Shown here piece after piece: positions 47,891-56,643 of a stretch of 64,000 nt of DNA. Within the stretch, counting starts at the first letter, position 1. Every line of letters begins with the position of its first letter. Position numbers and translations under genes: made by a program. Source of the DNA: Serratia oryzae (lineage in GTDB: Bacteria; Pseudomonadota; Gammaproteobacteria; Enterobacterales; Enterobacteriaceae); NCBI RefSeq assembly GCF_001976145.1, contig NZ_MOXD01000015.1:1-64000 (forward strand), read 5' to 3'. The notes beneath the pieces are model-generated. The model worked only from the letters and a program-made list of their open reading frames with translations, was not told the origin of the DNA and did not search any database.

Positions 47891-48853
47891 ATGTCCTATG
47901 CCCTCGTAGGTGATGTTGGCGGCACTAATGCGCGCCTGGCGCTCTGCACCGTTGAGACGGGTGAGATCGCTCAGGCGAAAACCTATTCAGGCCTGGAGTT
48001 TGACAGCCTGGAAGCGGTGATTCGTCAATACCTGGCCGAGCATCAGTTGGAGGTTCAGAGCGCCTGCATCGCCATTGCCTGCCCGGTCACCGAAGATTGG
48101 GTGGCAATGACTAACCACACCTGGGCTTTTTCCATCAAAGAGATGAAGGCCAATCTGGGGTTCAGCCATCTGGAAGTGATTAACGATTTCACCGCGGTAT
48201 CTATGGCTATTCCGATGCTGACTGACGCCGACGTGCTGCAATTTGGCGGCGGTAAAGCGCAAAAAGATAAGCCGATCGCGGTGTACGGTGCCGGTACTGG
48301 CCTGGGCGTGGCGCATCTGGTGCACGTTAACCGCCGCTGGGTGAGCCTGCCGGGTGAGGGGGGGCACGTGGACTTCGCGCCAAACAGCGAGGAAGAGGAC
48401 ATCATCCTGGAAGTGCTGCGCGCCGAAGTGGGGCACGTTTCTGCCGAGCGCGTGCTGTCTGGCCCAGGGCTGGTGAATCTGTATCGCGCGATTGTGAAAG
48501 CCGATCACCGCTCGCCAGAAAAGTTAGCGCCTAAAGATATCACCGAGCGCGCGTTAGCAGACAGTTGCACTGACTGCCGTCGTGCGCTTTCGTTGTTCTG
48601 CGTGATTATGGGGCGTTTTGGCGGCAACCTGGCGTTGAATCTGGGCACTTTCGGTGGGGTGTATATTGCCGGCGGCATCGTGCCGCGTTTTATGGAGTTC
48701 TTTAAAGCGTCCGGTTTCCGCACCGCCTTTGAAGACAAAGGCCGCTTCAAAGATTACGTGCGTGAAATCCCGGTGTTTATGATCACCCATGCGCAACCCG
48801 GGTTACTGGGGGCGGGGGCTCATTTGCGCCAGATGCTGGGGATGCACCTGTAA
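47891..48853 (+). CDS. glk: Glucokinase
   Basis: Phosphorylates glucose to glucose-6-phosphate with ATP in the cytoplasm. The 320-residue protein has the phosphate-binding motif GDVGGTN (7-13), the sugar-binding [13 protein letters not shown], and [12 protein letters not shown], followed by [11 protein letters not shown]. It is nearly the same length as E. coli Glk (321). The start at MSYALVGD is clear from family alignment. Confidence 0.96.
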   Translation: MSYALVGDVGGTNARLALCTVETGEIAQAKTYSGLEFDSLEAVIRQYLAEHQLEVQSACIAIACPVTEDWVAMTNHTWAFSIKEMKANLGFSHLEVINDFTAVSMAIPMLTDADVLQFGGGKAQKDKPIAVYGAGTGLGVAHLVHVNRRWVSLPGEGGHVDFAPNSEEEDIILEVLRAEVGHVSAERVLSGPGLVNLYRAIVKADHRSPEKLAPKDITERALADSCTDCRRALSLFCVIMGRFGGNLALNLGTFGGVYIAGGIVPRFMEFFKASGFRTAFEDKGRFKDYVREIPVFMITHAQPGLLGAGAHLRQMLGMHL

Positions 48854-49110
48854 GTTGTCCCGCCCCCTGATCCATCAGGCATATTCGCGGTTTACACTGA
48901 GATCCGTTACTGCATGAGCGGCCAAAGAGAGGGTTTTAATAATTATTATAAATCAACGGGTTATTTTTCACCTGGCCTGCGTTAAATGTGTGGAAATTGT
49001 GGAGGATGTGTCTGGACGGTGTAATTGGGTAATTATCCTATAGAGTGGCAACCGGTGCGGCGCTACTGTTCTCGGTGAAAAGACCGGTTACGCTCTCTGG
49101 GAGTTAGCAA

Positions 49111-49449
49111 ATGAAAAAAGTCTTGTTGTTGCTGGCAGCGTTATTGCCACTGTCATTACCGGCGGTGAGCCAGGCGGGTGTTTCCATCGGCGTAAACGTT
49201 CCCGGCCTGTCACTGCACGTCGGCGATCGTGACGAGCGTGGTTATTATTGGGACGGTGGTCGCTGGCGCGAGCCACGTGGCTGGCATAAACATTATCGCC
49301 CACGTGATTACTACTATGGCCCACCGCCACGGGTCATCTATTACGGGCCTCCTCCGCGGGAATGGCGCGGCCGTGCGTATGAATACCGCATGGCTCCGCC
49401 GCCACCACCCGGCTACTATCGCCCCGGCCCTCCAGGGCATCGTTGGTAA
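49111..49449 (+). CDS. DUF2502 small exported protein (YpeC-like)
   Basis: The 112-residue protein has a signal peptide (MKKVLLLLAALLPLSLPAVSQA) and the DUF2502 core LSLHVGDRDERGYYWDGGRWRE. The rest is rich in Pro, Tyr, Arg and Gly (PPPRVIYYGPPPREW, PPPPPGYYRPGPPG), which suggests an unfolded, basic periplasmic protein. E. coli YpeC lies in the same nupC/mntH/alaC neighbourhood. Function is unknown. Confidence 0.85.
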   Translation: MKKVLLLLAALLPLSLPAVSQAGVSIGVNVPGLSLHVGDRDERGYYWDGGRWREPRGWHKHYRPRDYYYGPPPRVIYYGPPPREWRGRAYEYRMAPPPPPGYYRPGPPGHRW

Positions 49450-49459
49450 TCTCTGTCTG

Positions 49460-49485
49460 GATGCCACAGCTATTGCTGTGGCATC
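49460..49485. terminator. Hairpin between convergent DUF2502 gene and ybiU
   Basis: A perfect 10-bp stem (49460-49469 with 49476-49485) in a 54-base gap between two convergent genes. No long T-run follows, so it is a weak terminator at best. Confidence 0.5.
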
Positions 49486-49503
49486 GGCTTATCCGCATGG
49501 GAA

Positions 49504-50748
49504 TCACTTAATGCCAAGCTGGGCTTTACCGAGCGGTGTCAGCTGATCGACGGTCGCGCGGTCGATAAAATCCACTTCAAAATCATCCGCGGCGAAATCC
49601 GGCGGCGTTTTACCCGACAGGAAGCTTGGCAACTGGCGTTGCAGATAGGCATCGTTTTTATCACAGCCCGGCGCGGCAGCAATGTACATCACGTTACTGT
49701 CGAATTCGCCGTGGTGTTCATTTTCAACAGCATGGATCACGTCACAGTGCCAGAACACGGTATCGCCCGCTTCCAGATCGGGAATAGGGGAAATCCCTTG
49801 CAGTAAAAGAGGATGCCACTTCTCTGAGATCGACAACGCCCGCCCAGGCGCGGCGTCGCACAAGTCGTCGTCCGCGACATCATCCTGCAGCGCACGCAAC
49901 AGCACATAGGCCATCGCATTGGCAATCGGCACCAGGTTCAGCGTACCGGCGTTGGTACGCTGCGGCGTCAGCGCCGTCCAGCCTTGGAAAGTGCGGAACA
50001 TTGAACAGACCGCCGGTGATGCGATCTCGCGCACTGCGGTACGGCCGTCGGCGGCAAACGGATCATAGCGCTGCCAGTCGCCGGAAAAAACGTGGCGATA
50101 GACATAGCGGAAGTTCTCATCCAGCCAGCGTTCGATGGTACCGCTGTCCACGTGTGGCGACAGGCCCAATGAAGACGAGTTCGGCGGGCGGCGGCGGGTG
50201 CGATCGGCATAAGTGGTCACCCGCGTTGGGTCAAAATGCTGTTTGCCGTTGCTCTCGGTTTCCCACAGGCTGTTCAGAAACACCTGTACCGCGTGCATCC
50301 GCTGATCCTGCCGGGCTTCCACCTGCGGTTTGGACCAGTAAATACCGTAGATCTGCGGTTTGCTGGCGGCCAGCTTGCCGAAATAGTTATCTTCAGCGGC
50401 ATTCTTCAGGCGTTCGACAAAGTTATTGCGATCAAGATAGTCACCGATCTCCTGGTTCCAGGCTTCTGCTTTGCTGCGTGGAAATACGCCGCGAATGGCA
50501 CAGGCGCCGCGTTGTCTGATCAGCGCTTTTTGCTGTTCGCTGACGCGCTGTTGCAGAATATCTTCAGCGTCTATCTGCGGGACAGGGTTTTGTCCCGCAG
50601 CGAGTTCCTGACGGATGCATGCAACTTGTTGGCGGATATTGTCTTCTAACGCCAAAAACACCTCGCGGTAGTTAGGTAATGCCTGGCGCAACTGCTGTTT
50701 GACGGCTTTAATGGCGGTAGGAATATCTTCGATGAGTAATGAAGCCAT
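49504..50748 (-). CDS. ybiU: DUF1479 protein, YbiU-like
   Basis: The 414-residue cytoplasmic protein belongs to DUF1479. It carries a jelly-roll, Fe(II)/2-oxoglutarate dioxygenase-like pattern with a possible metal triad: H and D in [13 protein letters not shown] (~195-207) and the later H in [15 protein letters not shown] (~330-345). The reaction is not known. The gene is monocistronic and convergent with the DUF2502 gene. Family identity is firm, enzymatic type is inferred from motifs. Confidence 0.85.
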   Translation of the reverse strand: MASLLIEDIPTAIKAVKQQLRQALPNYREVFLALEDNIRQQVACIRQELAAGQNPVPQIDAEDILQQRVSEQQKALIRQRGACAIRGVFPRSKAEAWNQEIGDYLDRNNFVERLKNAAEDNYFGKLAASKPQIYGIYWSKPQVEARQDQRMHAVQVFLNSLWETESNGKQHFDPTRVTTYADRTRRRPPNSSSLGLSPHVDSGTIERWLDENFRYVYRHVFSGDWQRYDPFAADGRTAVREIASPAVCSMFRTFQGWTALTPQRTNAGTLNLVPIANAMAYVLLRALQDDVADDDLCDAAPGRALSISEKWHPLLLQGISPIPDLEAGDTVFWHCDVIHAVENEHHGEFDSNVMYIAAAPGCDKNDAYLQRQLPSFLSGKTPPDFAADDFEVDFIDRATVDQLTPLGKAQLGIK

Positions 50749-50909
50749 AGCGTTCTCCTTATGCCACCAGCGGGCGGCGAGGGGTGTAGGGGAGTAGTGT
50801 TGCTGTTCTGTTGTTATGACGTTAATGATTATCTGGATTTAATAGAGGAAAATAAAGGGATATCTTTCATTCGTAATATCCTCTTTTTCGTTTTTCGGAG
50901 ACTGAGCTG

Positions 50910-51452
50910 ATGAAATGGCAAACGCCATGCTTAATCCTGCAATCGATCACGGTGGATGACTGGCCATTGTTCCGGCGTTTATACCAGGAACCCGAGGTGA
51001 TGCGTTATATCGCCGATCCGATGGCGGAAAGTGAGATCCGGGCACGTTTTGAGGCGCGCTTACCGGCGTGGGATAAACACAGCGAACGCTGGCTATGCCT
51101 GGTGATGCGTGAGAAAGCGAGTGGCAAAGCACTGGGTATCACGGGTTTTCGCCCAGAGTGGGTACCTTTCCAGCAGGCAGAAGTTGGGTTTGGCAGCTTG
51201 CCGGAAGCACAGGGAAAAGGGTATGGCAAAGAATCGCTGCTGGCAGTGTTAGATTTTGCCTTTAATGCCTGTGGTTTTCACAAAATGAATGCCACCGTGA
51301 CCGAAGGGAATATCGCTTCGCGCCGTCTGCTGGAAGGCTGCGGTTTCAGGCTGGAGGGCACGCTGCGGGATAACTATCGCCTGGCAGGGCAGTGGTGCAA
51401 TGATTGGCAGTTGGGATTGCTGGCGGCGGAGTTTGCGGCACTGAAACGGTAA
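50910..51452 (+). CDS. GNAT-family N-acetyltransferase (RimJ/RimL type)
   Basis: The 180-residue cytoplasmic protein has the GNAT fold: LQSITVDDWPLFRRLYQEPEVMRYI, the acetyl-CoA loop LPEAQGKGYGKESLLAVLDFAF (~95-116) and the RimJ/L signature TVTEGNIASRRLLEGCGFRLEG (~130-151). Substrate could be a protein N-terminus, an amino acid or a small amine. GGAG lies 9 bases before the ATG. It is on the same strand as alaC with 117 bases between. Confidence 0.87.
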   Translation: MKWQTPCLILQSITVDDWPLFRRLYQEPEVMRYIADPMAESEIRARFEARLPAWDKHSERWLCLVMREKASGKALGITGFRPEWVPFQQAEVGFGSLPEAQGKGYGKESLLAVLDFAFNACGFHKMNATVTEGNIASRRLLEGCGFRLEGTLRDNYRLAGQWCNDWQLGLLAAEFAALKR

Positions 51453-51475
51453 AAAAAGGGTTATCGGGGGCTCGA

Positions 51476-51523
51476 CAGCCTGATGAGGCTGCGCTATGTT
51501 CGATATCCGGCCACAACGTGGCC
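51476..51523 (+). promoter_or_regulatory. Two hairpins in the alaC leader
   Basis: Perfect stems at 51476-51481 with 51486-51491 (6 bp) and 51509-51514 with 51518-51523 (6 bp) lie within 95 bases of the alaC start. They may be an mRNA leader structure. No leader peptide rich in a single amino acid and no T-run was found. Confidence 0.35.
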
Positions 51524-51569
51524 AGCGTCGCTCGGACGGTCCGGGCGCTCACGTCTCTTCGAGGAATCT

Positions 51570-52802
51570 ATGGCTGATCACAGTCCGCGCCGTTTTACGC
51601 GCATTGAACGTCTTCCCCCTTACGTTTTTAATATCACTTCTGAACTGAAGATGGCTGCACGCCGTCGCGGTGAGGATATTATCGATTTCAGCATGGGCAA
51701 CCCCGACGGCCCGACGCCCGCGCATATCGTCGAAAAACTCTGCACCGTGGCGCAGCGTGACGATACGCACGGTTACTCCACGTCGCGCGGAATTCCGCGC
51801 TTGCGCCGTGCGATCTCCAACTGGTATCAGCAGCGCTATCAGGTCGATATCGATCCTGACAGCGAAGCGATTGTCACTATCGGCTCGAAAGAAGGGTTGG
51901 CGCACCTGATGCTGGCAACGCTTGATCATGGCGATACCGTGCTGGTGCCGAACCCGAGCTACCCGATTCATATTTACGGCGCGGTGATTGCCGGTGCACA
52001 AGTGCGCTCGGTGCCGCTGGTGGACGGGGGCGATTTCTTTGGTGAGCTGGAGCGCGCCATTCGTGAAACCATTCCGCGGCCGAAGATGATGATCCTCGGC
52101 TTCCCGTCCAACCCCACCGCGCAGTGTGTGGAGCTGGATTTCTTCGAGCGGGTGGTGGCGCTGGCAAAACAGTACGATGTTCTGGTGATCCACGATCTGG
52201 CCTATGCCGACATCGTGTATGACGGCTGGAAAGCACCGTCTATCATGCAGGTGCCGGGGGCGAAGGACATTGCAGTCGAATTCTTTACCCTGTCGAAAAG
52301 CTACAATATGGCGGGCTGGCGTATCGGTTTTATGGTGGGTAACCCCGAACTGGTCAATGCGCTGGCACGTATTAAAAGTTACCACGATTACGGCACGTTT
52401 ACCCCGCTGCAGGTGGCGGCTATTGCCGCCCTAGAAGGCGATCAGCAGTGCGTTCGCGACATTGCCGAACAGTATCGCCAGCGCCGCAACGTGTTGGTGA
52501 AAGGGTTGCATGAGGCGGGCTGGATGGTGGAGAACCCCAAGGCATCGATGTACGTCTGGGCGAAGATCCCCGATGCCTATGCGCATTTAGGGTCGCTGGA
52601 GTTCGCTAAGCGCCTGTTGGCCGATGCTAAAGTGTGCGTCTCGCCAGGCATAGGGTTTGGCGATTATGGGGATACCCATGTGCGTTTTGCACTGATCGAG
52701 AATCAGGATCGTATCCGTCAGGCGGTGCGCGGTATTAAAGCCATGTTCCGCGCCGATGGCCTGATGGCACCAGCGAAAGCCGGTAGCGCCGCAGCCAAGT
52801 AA
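51570..52802 (+). CDS. alaC: Alanine-synthesising transaminase
   Basis: PLP-dependent aminotransferase that makes alanine from pyruvate with glutamate. The 410-residue fold-type I enzyme has [38 protein letters not shown] and the PLP lysine K243 in [19 protein letters not shown] at 51561-51564 supports the start; a 29-residue upstream extension runs through the leader hairpins and is rejected. Length matches E. coli AlaC (412). Confidence 0.94.
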   Translation: MADHSPRRFTRIERLPPYVFNITSELKMAARRRGEDIIDFSMGNPDGPTPAHIVEKLCTVAQRDDTHGYSTSRGIPRLRRAISNWYQQRYQVDIDPDSEAIVTIGSKEGLAHLMLATLDHGDTVLVPNPSYPIHIYGAVIAGAQVRSVPLVDGGDFFGELERAIRETIPRPKMMILGFPSNPTAQCVELDFFERVVALAKQYDVLVIHDLAYADIVYDGWKAPSIMQVPGAKDIAVEFFTLSKSYNMAGWRIGFMVGNPELVNALARIKSYHDYGTFTPLQVAAIAALEGDQQCVRDIAEQYRQRRNVLVKGLHEAGWMVENPKASMYVWAKIPDAYAHLGSLEFAKRLLADAKVCVSPGIGFGDYGDTHVRFALIENQDRIRQAVRGIKAMFRADGLMAPAKAGSAAAK

Positions 52803-52809
52803 GGGATAT

Positions 52810-52979
52810 AAGCCGGGGAGATCCCCAGTTTGAGGTTGATGACAAAGTCGCTTTTGAACCCGAGATACTCGGGCCTAGCGCACCGAGGGGCGCTCCGGCG
52901 GCTTACGCCGCTACGACCCCTTCGGCACGCTCTCCCTAATAACGGGCTTTGTCAGCAGTCTGAAGCCGGGGAGATCCCC
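52810..52979. repeat. Small inverted-repeat element flanked by a 17-bp direct repeat
   Basis: AAGCCGGGGAGATCCCC occurs at 52810-52826 and again at 52963-52979. Between them the ends form a partial inverted repeat: TGATGACAAAG (52837-52847) faces CTTTGTCAGCA (52947-52957), with looser matching outward. The interior has perfect small hairpins (52859-52873, 52898-52911) and no ORF. It looks like a MITE-like or repetitive palindromic element inserted at, or duplicating, the alaC terminator. Genome copy number is unknown. Confidence 0.6.
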
Positions 52980-52988
52980 GGTTTTTTT
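52966..52988 (+). terminator. alaC terminator (distal, intact copy)
   Basis: A perfect 7-bp stem CCGGGGA/TCCCCGG (52966-52972 with 52975-52981) is followed by seven T residues. The proximal copy at 52812-52828 keeps the GGGGAGATCCCC core but has no comparable T-run. Confidence 0.8.
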
Positions 52989-53066
52989 CTTTTATTAAGG
53001 TTTTCTTCATCATTTCCCGACTATCTTTAACCCGTATTCTTTTATGGATTGGGAGAGGTAATCGTT

Positions 53067-53591
53067 ATGGTGGCACGCTTTGCTAAATCGCAAATTATTC
53101 TGCATTGGCTGACGTTGTTGATGGTGATCTTGACTTACAGCGCGATGTTGCTGAAAGACTCGGTGCCAGAAGACGATATCGATCTGGTTAAGAATTTGCA
53201 TTTCAATTTCGGTCTGTCGGTTTTTGTACTGATGTTTTTGCGTCTCTGCCTGCGTCAGCGTAATGCGGTGCCGCCTATTACTCCGGCGTTAGAAGCATGG
53301 CAGAAGCTTGGGTCGAAGGTTTTCCACTGGCTGTTGTATCTGCTGTTTTTATCTTTGCCGATCCTGGGGGTGCTGACGTTAGCCTACGGCGGGAAAGAGT
53401 GGGTGCTGCTGGGCTGGCAGGTGCCCCAATGGGTAACACCCGATCCTGGAATGCGCAGCCTAATCAAAGATATTCATGAAGCTCTAGCCAATACGGGCTA
53501 CTTCATTATCGGGGCACATACGTCGGCGGCGCTCTACCATCATTATCTGCGAGGTGACGATACGCTGCGCCGCATGATGCCGGGCAAATAA
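53067..53591 (+). CDS. cybB: Cytochrome b561
   Basis: Inner-membrane di-heme b-type cytochrome. The 174-residue protein has four helices with the expected histidines: LHWLT (~14), KNLHFNFG (~46), DIHEALAN (~138) and GAHTSAALYHHY (~150-160). E. coli CybB transfers electrons between quinone and superoxide. GGGAGAGG upstream fixes the start at 53067 over an ATG six codons earlier. Confidence 0.9.
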   Translation: MVARFAKSQIILHWLTLLMVILTYSAMLLKDSVPEDDIDLVKNLHFNFGLSVFVLMFLRLCLRQRNAVPPITPALEAWQKLGSKVFHWLLYLLFLSLPILGVLTLAYGGKEWVLLGWQVPQWVTPDPGMRSLIKDIHEALANTGYFIIGAHTSAALYHHYLRGDDTLRRMMPGK

Positions 53592-53611
53592 GGCGGGTAG
53601 CAGAAATAATC

Positions 53612-53645
53612 AAGGGGGCAGATGAGAGAATCAGCCCCCTTTATC
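53612..53645 (+). terminator. cybB terminator
   Basis: An 8-bp stem (53612-53619 with 53634-53641), extended inside by three further pairs and followed by TTATC, 20 bases after the stop codon. Confidence 0.75.
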
Positions 53646-53807
53646 ATCAGGCGATAGCGCTGACGCTGGCAATCAGGATAACCCAGAAGACAAAGCAGGA
53701 TCGCAGTCCAGATATGACGACGATTTAGCCTTCACTTATTACTGAGGTGGTTGGGTTATAACCACATCGGCGTCAATGCGCGAAGATTTACCCCGCCATG
53801 GAAAAAT

Positions 53808-54248
53808 TTATGGTTTGCGGACTGCAACGACAGAAATATGAACCTCATAGCCTAGCAGAAATAATGCCTGCTCCAGCACTTCAACCTTCGAAGCATAGGT
53901 GATATCCAACAACCGCTCGATCTGAGCGCCGTTAAGCCCCATCTGGCGTGCCAGCCGTGCTTTTGCGGTGTTTGTCTCCAGCATCCGGTTATGCAATTCC
54001 AACTTCAGTTGCACCAATACGGGCAGATGAACGGCGATCTCGTCTGCCTGCTGCGCAGAAGGTGGCGGTATTTGGCGGCCTTCTTCCATTTCAATGGCGA
54101 TTGCCGTCAACAGGCTTTCCTGCGCCTCCAGTTCAACGTCATCACGCTTGTAGCAGGCGGCTTGCTGCAACGGGAAATCACGAAAGGTAATCTGCCAGGA
54201 ATCGCTTTCGCCGTCGAAAACGTAGTGGGCGGGGTAGTGGCAAGGCAT
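53808..54248 (-). CDS. HicB-family antitoxin-like protein, no HicA partner seen
   Basis: The 146-residue protein has the N-terminal HicB fold (YPAHYVFDGESDSWQITFRDFP, ~4-27; ESLLTAIAIEMEEGRQIPPPS, ~43-63) and a C-terminal helix-turn-helix (KARLARQMGLNGAQIERLLD, ~95-114) like chromosomal HicB of E. coli. HicB normally neutralises the mRNA-cleaving toxin HicA encoded next to it. I found no HicA-sized ORF in the 212 bases upstream or in the 160 bases downstream. It may be a solitary regulator or the remnant of a toxin-antitoxin pair. Confidence 0.8.
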   Translation of the reverse strand: MPCHYPAHYVFDGESDSWQITFRDFPLQQAACYKRDDVELEAQESLLTAIAIEMEEGRQIPPPSAQQADEIAVHLPVLVQLKLELHNRMLETNTAKARLARQMGLNGAQIERLLDITYASKVEVLEQALFLLGYEVHISVVAVRKP

Positions 54249-54460
54249 CGTATTTCCTGCTTCAAAATGAGTTGAACGGCATTGTGACCGGTTAGTGTTA
54301 ACAATGCCAGAGATTGGTGCCGCTGCCCTGCCAGATAAGGTTCAGGAAGCAATTTTGTTAGTTTTGTTTTCAGGGGGTGTTTTTTTTAGTTATTCGCTGA
54401 TGATTTATCAGTAATTCCTGCCAGAATTGATTTATCTTCCTAAGATTAATCGGGAATAAT

Positions 54461-55345
54461 ATGAAATATAAGTTTAACGACACAGTCCTTTTTGATGCAG
54501 ATACAGGAACGCTGGGGCCGAGCGATTTATCCGACGATCCTATTCCTATTTCGAACCCGACAAAACGTTTATTGTTGCTGTTGATCGCTCATCATGGTGA
54601 GCCCGTTAACCGTGAAGTGATATTCAAGAAAGTGTGGGACGATTACGGCATGATCTCCAGCAACAATAATCTTAACCAGTGCGTCAGTAAATTGCGCCGG
54701 GTGATCAAGGTGATGGGGATTGACGATGAGGTTATTGCTACCGTTCCTAAACTGGGTTTTATGCTGCGTCAGGAGATCCTGATCGAATCTAACCAAGGAG
54801 ATAATGAGGCTTTCACGCAAAATTATGCGCCGCCGGTGTTGGCCGACGAACCCGATACGGCAATGGAAGATGAGCCGGATATGAATGAGAGTGAGGAGGT
54901 GAATACCGAGGTTGACGATGAAACTGAACCGACGCCCGAAGTAGCCCCTACCGCCAGCAAACGGCGTTATGGCTGGGCCATTGTCACTGCCTTGAGCGTG
55001 TTTGTGTTTATACTGGGGATTGGCATTACCATGTACACCACCAACTCTCTGGCTCGGCAGGAAGTTTTTCTTGGCAGCGCAGGCAGTTGCAAAGTGTTTC
55101 TGTCAACGTCCACGACATCGGGAGTTCCTGGCCCCAGTTTGAACAAAGATCTGCTGGCCTATGTGGCACAGCGAAGTATGGAATGCCAGGCTGATGAATA
55201 CCTGCTGGTGGTACGCAGTAATCAGGTTCGCTCCTATATTTCTGGTATCCACCGCATGTTCTTTGTGCGTTGTACGACGTTACGTGAACATAGAATTGAA
55301 TTTTGCTCAGGGATGGAAAACGACAACATTCCGCTGTTACGTTGA
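54461..55345 (+). CDS. ToxR/CadC-like membrane-bound winged-helix regulator
   Basis: The 294-residue protein has an N-terminal OmpR/PhoB-type winged helix (~1-105: NPTKRLLLLLIAHHGEPVNREVIFKKVW, NNNLNQCVSKLRRVI), an acidic linker (~110-165), one transmembrane helix (~172-195) and a ~100-residue periplasmic domain with four cysteines that could form disulfides. This is the one-component design in which the periplasmic part senses a signal. It lies about 150 bases upstream of the type II secretion pilotin gene on the same strand; whether it controls the secretion genes is not known. Confidence 0.87.
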   Translation: MKYKFNDTVLFDADTGTLGPSDLSDDPIPISNPTKRLLLLLIAHHGEPVNREVIFKKVWDDYGMISSNNNLNQCVSKLRRVIKVMGIDDEVIATVPKLGFMLRQEILIESNQGDNEAFTQNYAPPVLADEPDTAMEDEPDMNESEEVNTEVDDETEPTPEVAPTASKRRYGWAIVTALSVFVFILGIGITMYTTNSLARQEVFLGSAGSCKVFLSTSTTSGVPGPSLNKDLLAYVAQRSMECQADEYLLVVRSNQVRSYISGIHRMFFVRCTTLREHRIEFCSGMENDNIPLLR

Positions 55346-55493
55346 CCTGACCGCCGCCGGGTTTAGCTATAGGCGCCACAGGGATGGATATGGATAAGCG
55401 CGCATAAAAAAAACTTTTTCCCACAGACAAGTGACAGTGAAGGGGGATTTGGTAAAATAGAGTCCGGCTCATTAAAATAAGATGATTATTATC

Positions 55494-55886
55494 ATGCGGT
55501 TATCTCTGATTGTGCGCGTTGTACCTATGTTGTTTCTTGTGGGCGTGGCCGGTTGTCAACAGCCACGCTCTGCCAGCCAGAATAAACCGGTGCCCCTGAA
55601 TGATCAGGTCGAACAACTTGCATCGGTGGTGGCTGGCACCAAATACCTCAAATACAAATGCAACCGAAGCGATTTGCCGGGTGATGCGGTCATCAACAAA
55701 GTGGCTAACAAGGTGGCAAAACAGCGGGGATGGAATCCGTCAGACTACGCTTCGCTGCCCCAGCGCAGCGAAGCGCTCTATCAGAGCCTGACCAGAGACA
55801 GTACGCCAGAGCAGACCAAATGCAGCAGCTTTAACAGCCTGTTGGCCCCTTTCACTGACGAACTGCGTGCAGAAGGCCACAGCTAA
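55494..55886 (+). CDS. gspS: Type II secretion pilotin lipoprotein (PulS/OutS family)
   Basis: Outer-membrane lipoprotein that guides and protects secretin GspD. From ATG 55494 the protein has 130 residues with a lipoprotein signal (MRLSLIVRVVPMLFLVGVAGC, lipidated Cys 21), then QVEQLASVVAGTKYLKYKCNRSDLPGD and a later Cys in EQTKCSSFNSLLAPF, the two cysteines conserved in PulS/OutS. ATG 55482 is also possible; neither start has a good ribosome-binding site. Position next to gspB, pulA and gspCDE supports the assignment. Confidence 0.85.
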   Translation: MRLSLIVRVVPMLFLVGVAGCQQPRSASQNKPVPLNDQVEQLASVVAGTKYLKYKCNRSDLPGDAVINKVANKVAKQRGWNPSDYASLPQRSEALYQSLTRDSTPEQTKCSSFNSLLAPFTDELRAEGHS

Positions 55887-55918
55887 CGGCAAACGCCGGA
55901 GTGTTTGGTGCTTAACAT

Positions 55919-56467
55919 TCATCTTTCACTGGGGGTTGCCAGGTCAACTTTGCCACCCGGCCAATCCTCTAGCGCATCAAGCGTGAAAACCTCGCCGTTA
56001 AAATTGAAGATAGTCACATCCTGCTGAATCTGTTCAATGACCAGATTAGGGGCTGGGCTATCGCCTTCATGATAGCGTTGCCCGTTCAGGGTAATGCTGC
56101 GTTTGTTATCTTCTGAAGCATAAACGTGCGCACTGTAGCGCAGTGCGGGCAGTTCATCGCTGGCCAACGCTTCTGGCGGCGTTTCCTGAACGGCGGCTTT
56201 TTGCGATTCTGCTGCGTTTTTCTCGGCGACTGTGGTTACCTCGGATTTAACCGGTGCGGTGCGGGGCTGTGCAATGGCTGAAGGCACTGCCTGGGTGAGT
56301 ACGGTCATCGGGTGGTCCAACGCTGCGCTGCTGTGCCAACGCTCCCCGGCAAACCAACCGAATGCGATCAGCAGCAGTGCATACACTGGTAACAGAGGGC
56401 GGGGAATAAACAGCCCCTTAGTAGTACGGGCTCTGACTTGCGGTGTTAATTCCGTTTGATTATCCAC
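55919..56467 (-). CDS. gspB: Type II secretion assembly protein GspB (PulB/OutB)
   Basis: Inner-membrane protein that helps place the secretin in some type II systems. The 182-residue protein has a short cytoplasmic start, a transmembrane helix (~25-42: LLPVYALLLIAFGWFAG), an Ala/Pro/Glu-rich periplasmic linker and the C-terminal GspB domain (~105-175: LPALRYSAHVYASEDNKRSITLNGQRYHEGD). It lies on the same strand as pulA, 176 bases downstream of it, and is convergent with gspS. In the Klebsiella pul locus pulB is likewise next to pulA. Confidence 0.88.
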   Translation of the reverse strand: MDNQTELTPQVRARTTKGLFIPRPLLPVYALLLIAFGWFAGERWHSSAALDHPMTVLTQAVPSAIAQPRTAPVKSEVTTVAEKNAAESQKAAVQETPPEALASDELPALRYSAHVYASEDNKRSITLNGQRYHEGDSPAPNLVIEQIQQDVTIFNFNGEVFTLDALEDWPGGKVDLATPSER

Positions 56468-56603
56468 ATCCTTGAACCTTTGAGTTAATGCGCGGGTGAC
56501 GGCAGCCTGAAGCCAGTAAATCCTCTGTAGGCAAAGAAACTATCTGTCCGGCAGACGCGGGTCAATAGTGCCCGCAGGATATTTTAGGTTTATCAATAGG
56601 GCA

Positions 56604-56632
56604 GAAAGAGAAGGGCCACCCTGAGGTGGCCC
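56604..56632 (-). terminator. Terminator downstream of pulA
   Basis: A perfect 8-bp stem GGGCCACC/GGTGGCCC (56613-56620 with 56625-56632), followed on the minus strand by TTCTCTTT, 11 bases after the pulA stop codon. It would reduce readthrough into gspB. Confidence 0.65.
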
Positions 56633-56643
56633 GAAACCAAGCA

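Noticed and set aside
48854-49110. Possible small gene between glk and the DUF2502 gene
   Set aside because: No frame with a start, ribosome-binding site and reasonable composition was found; it appears to be promoter DNA only.
55477-55497. Fur-like sequence at the gspS start (TGATTATTATCAT)
   Set aside because: The two halves are three bases closer than in the Fur consensus and overlap the start codons, so I do not call it a site.
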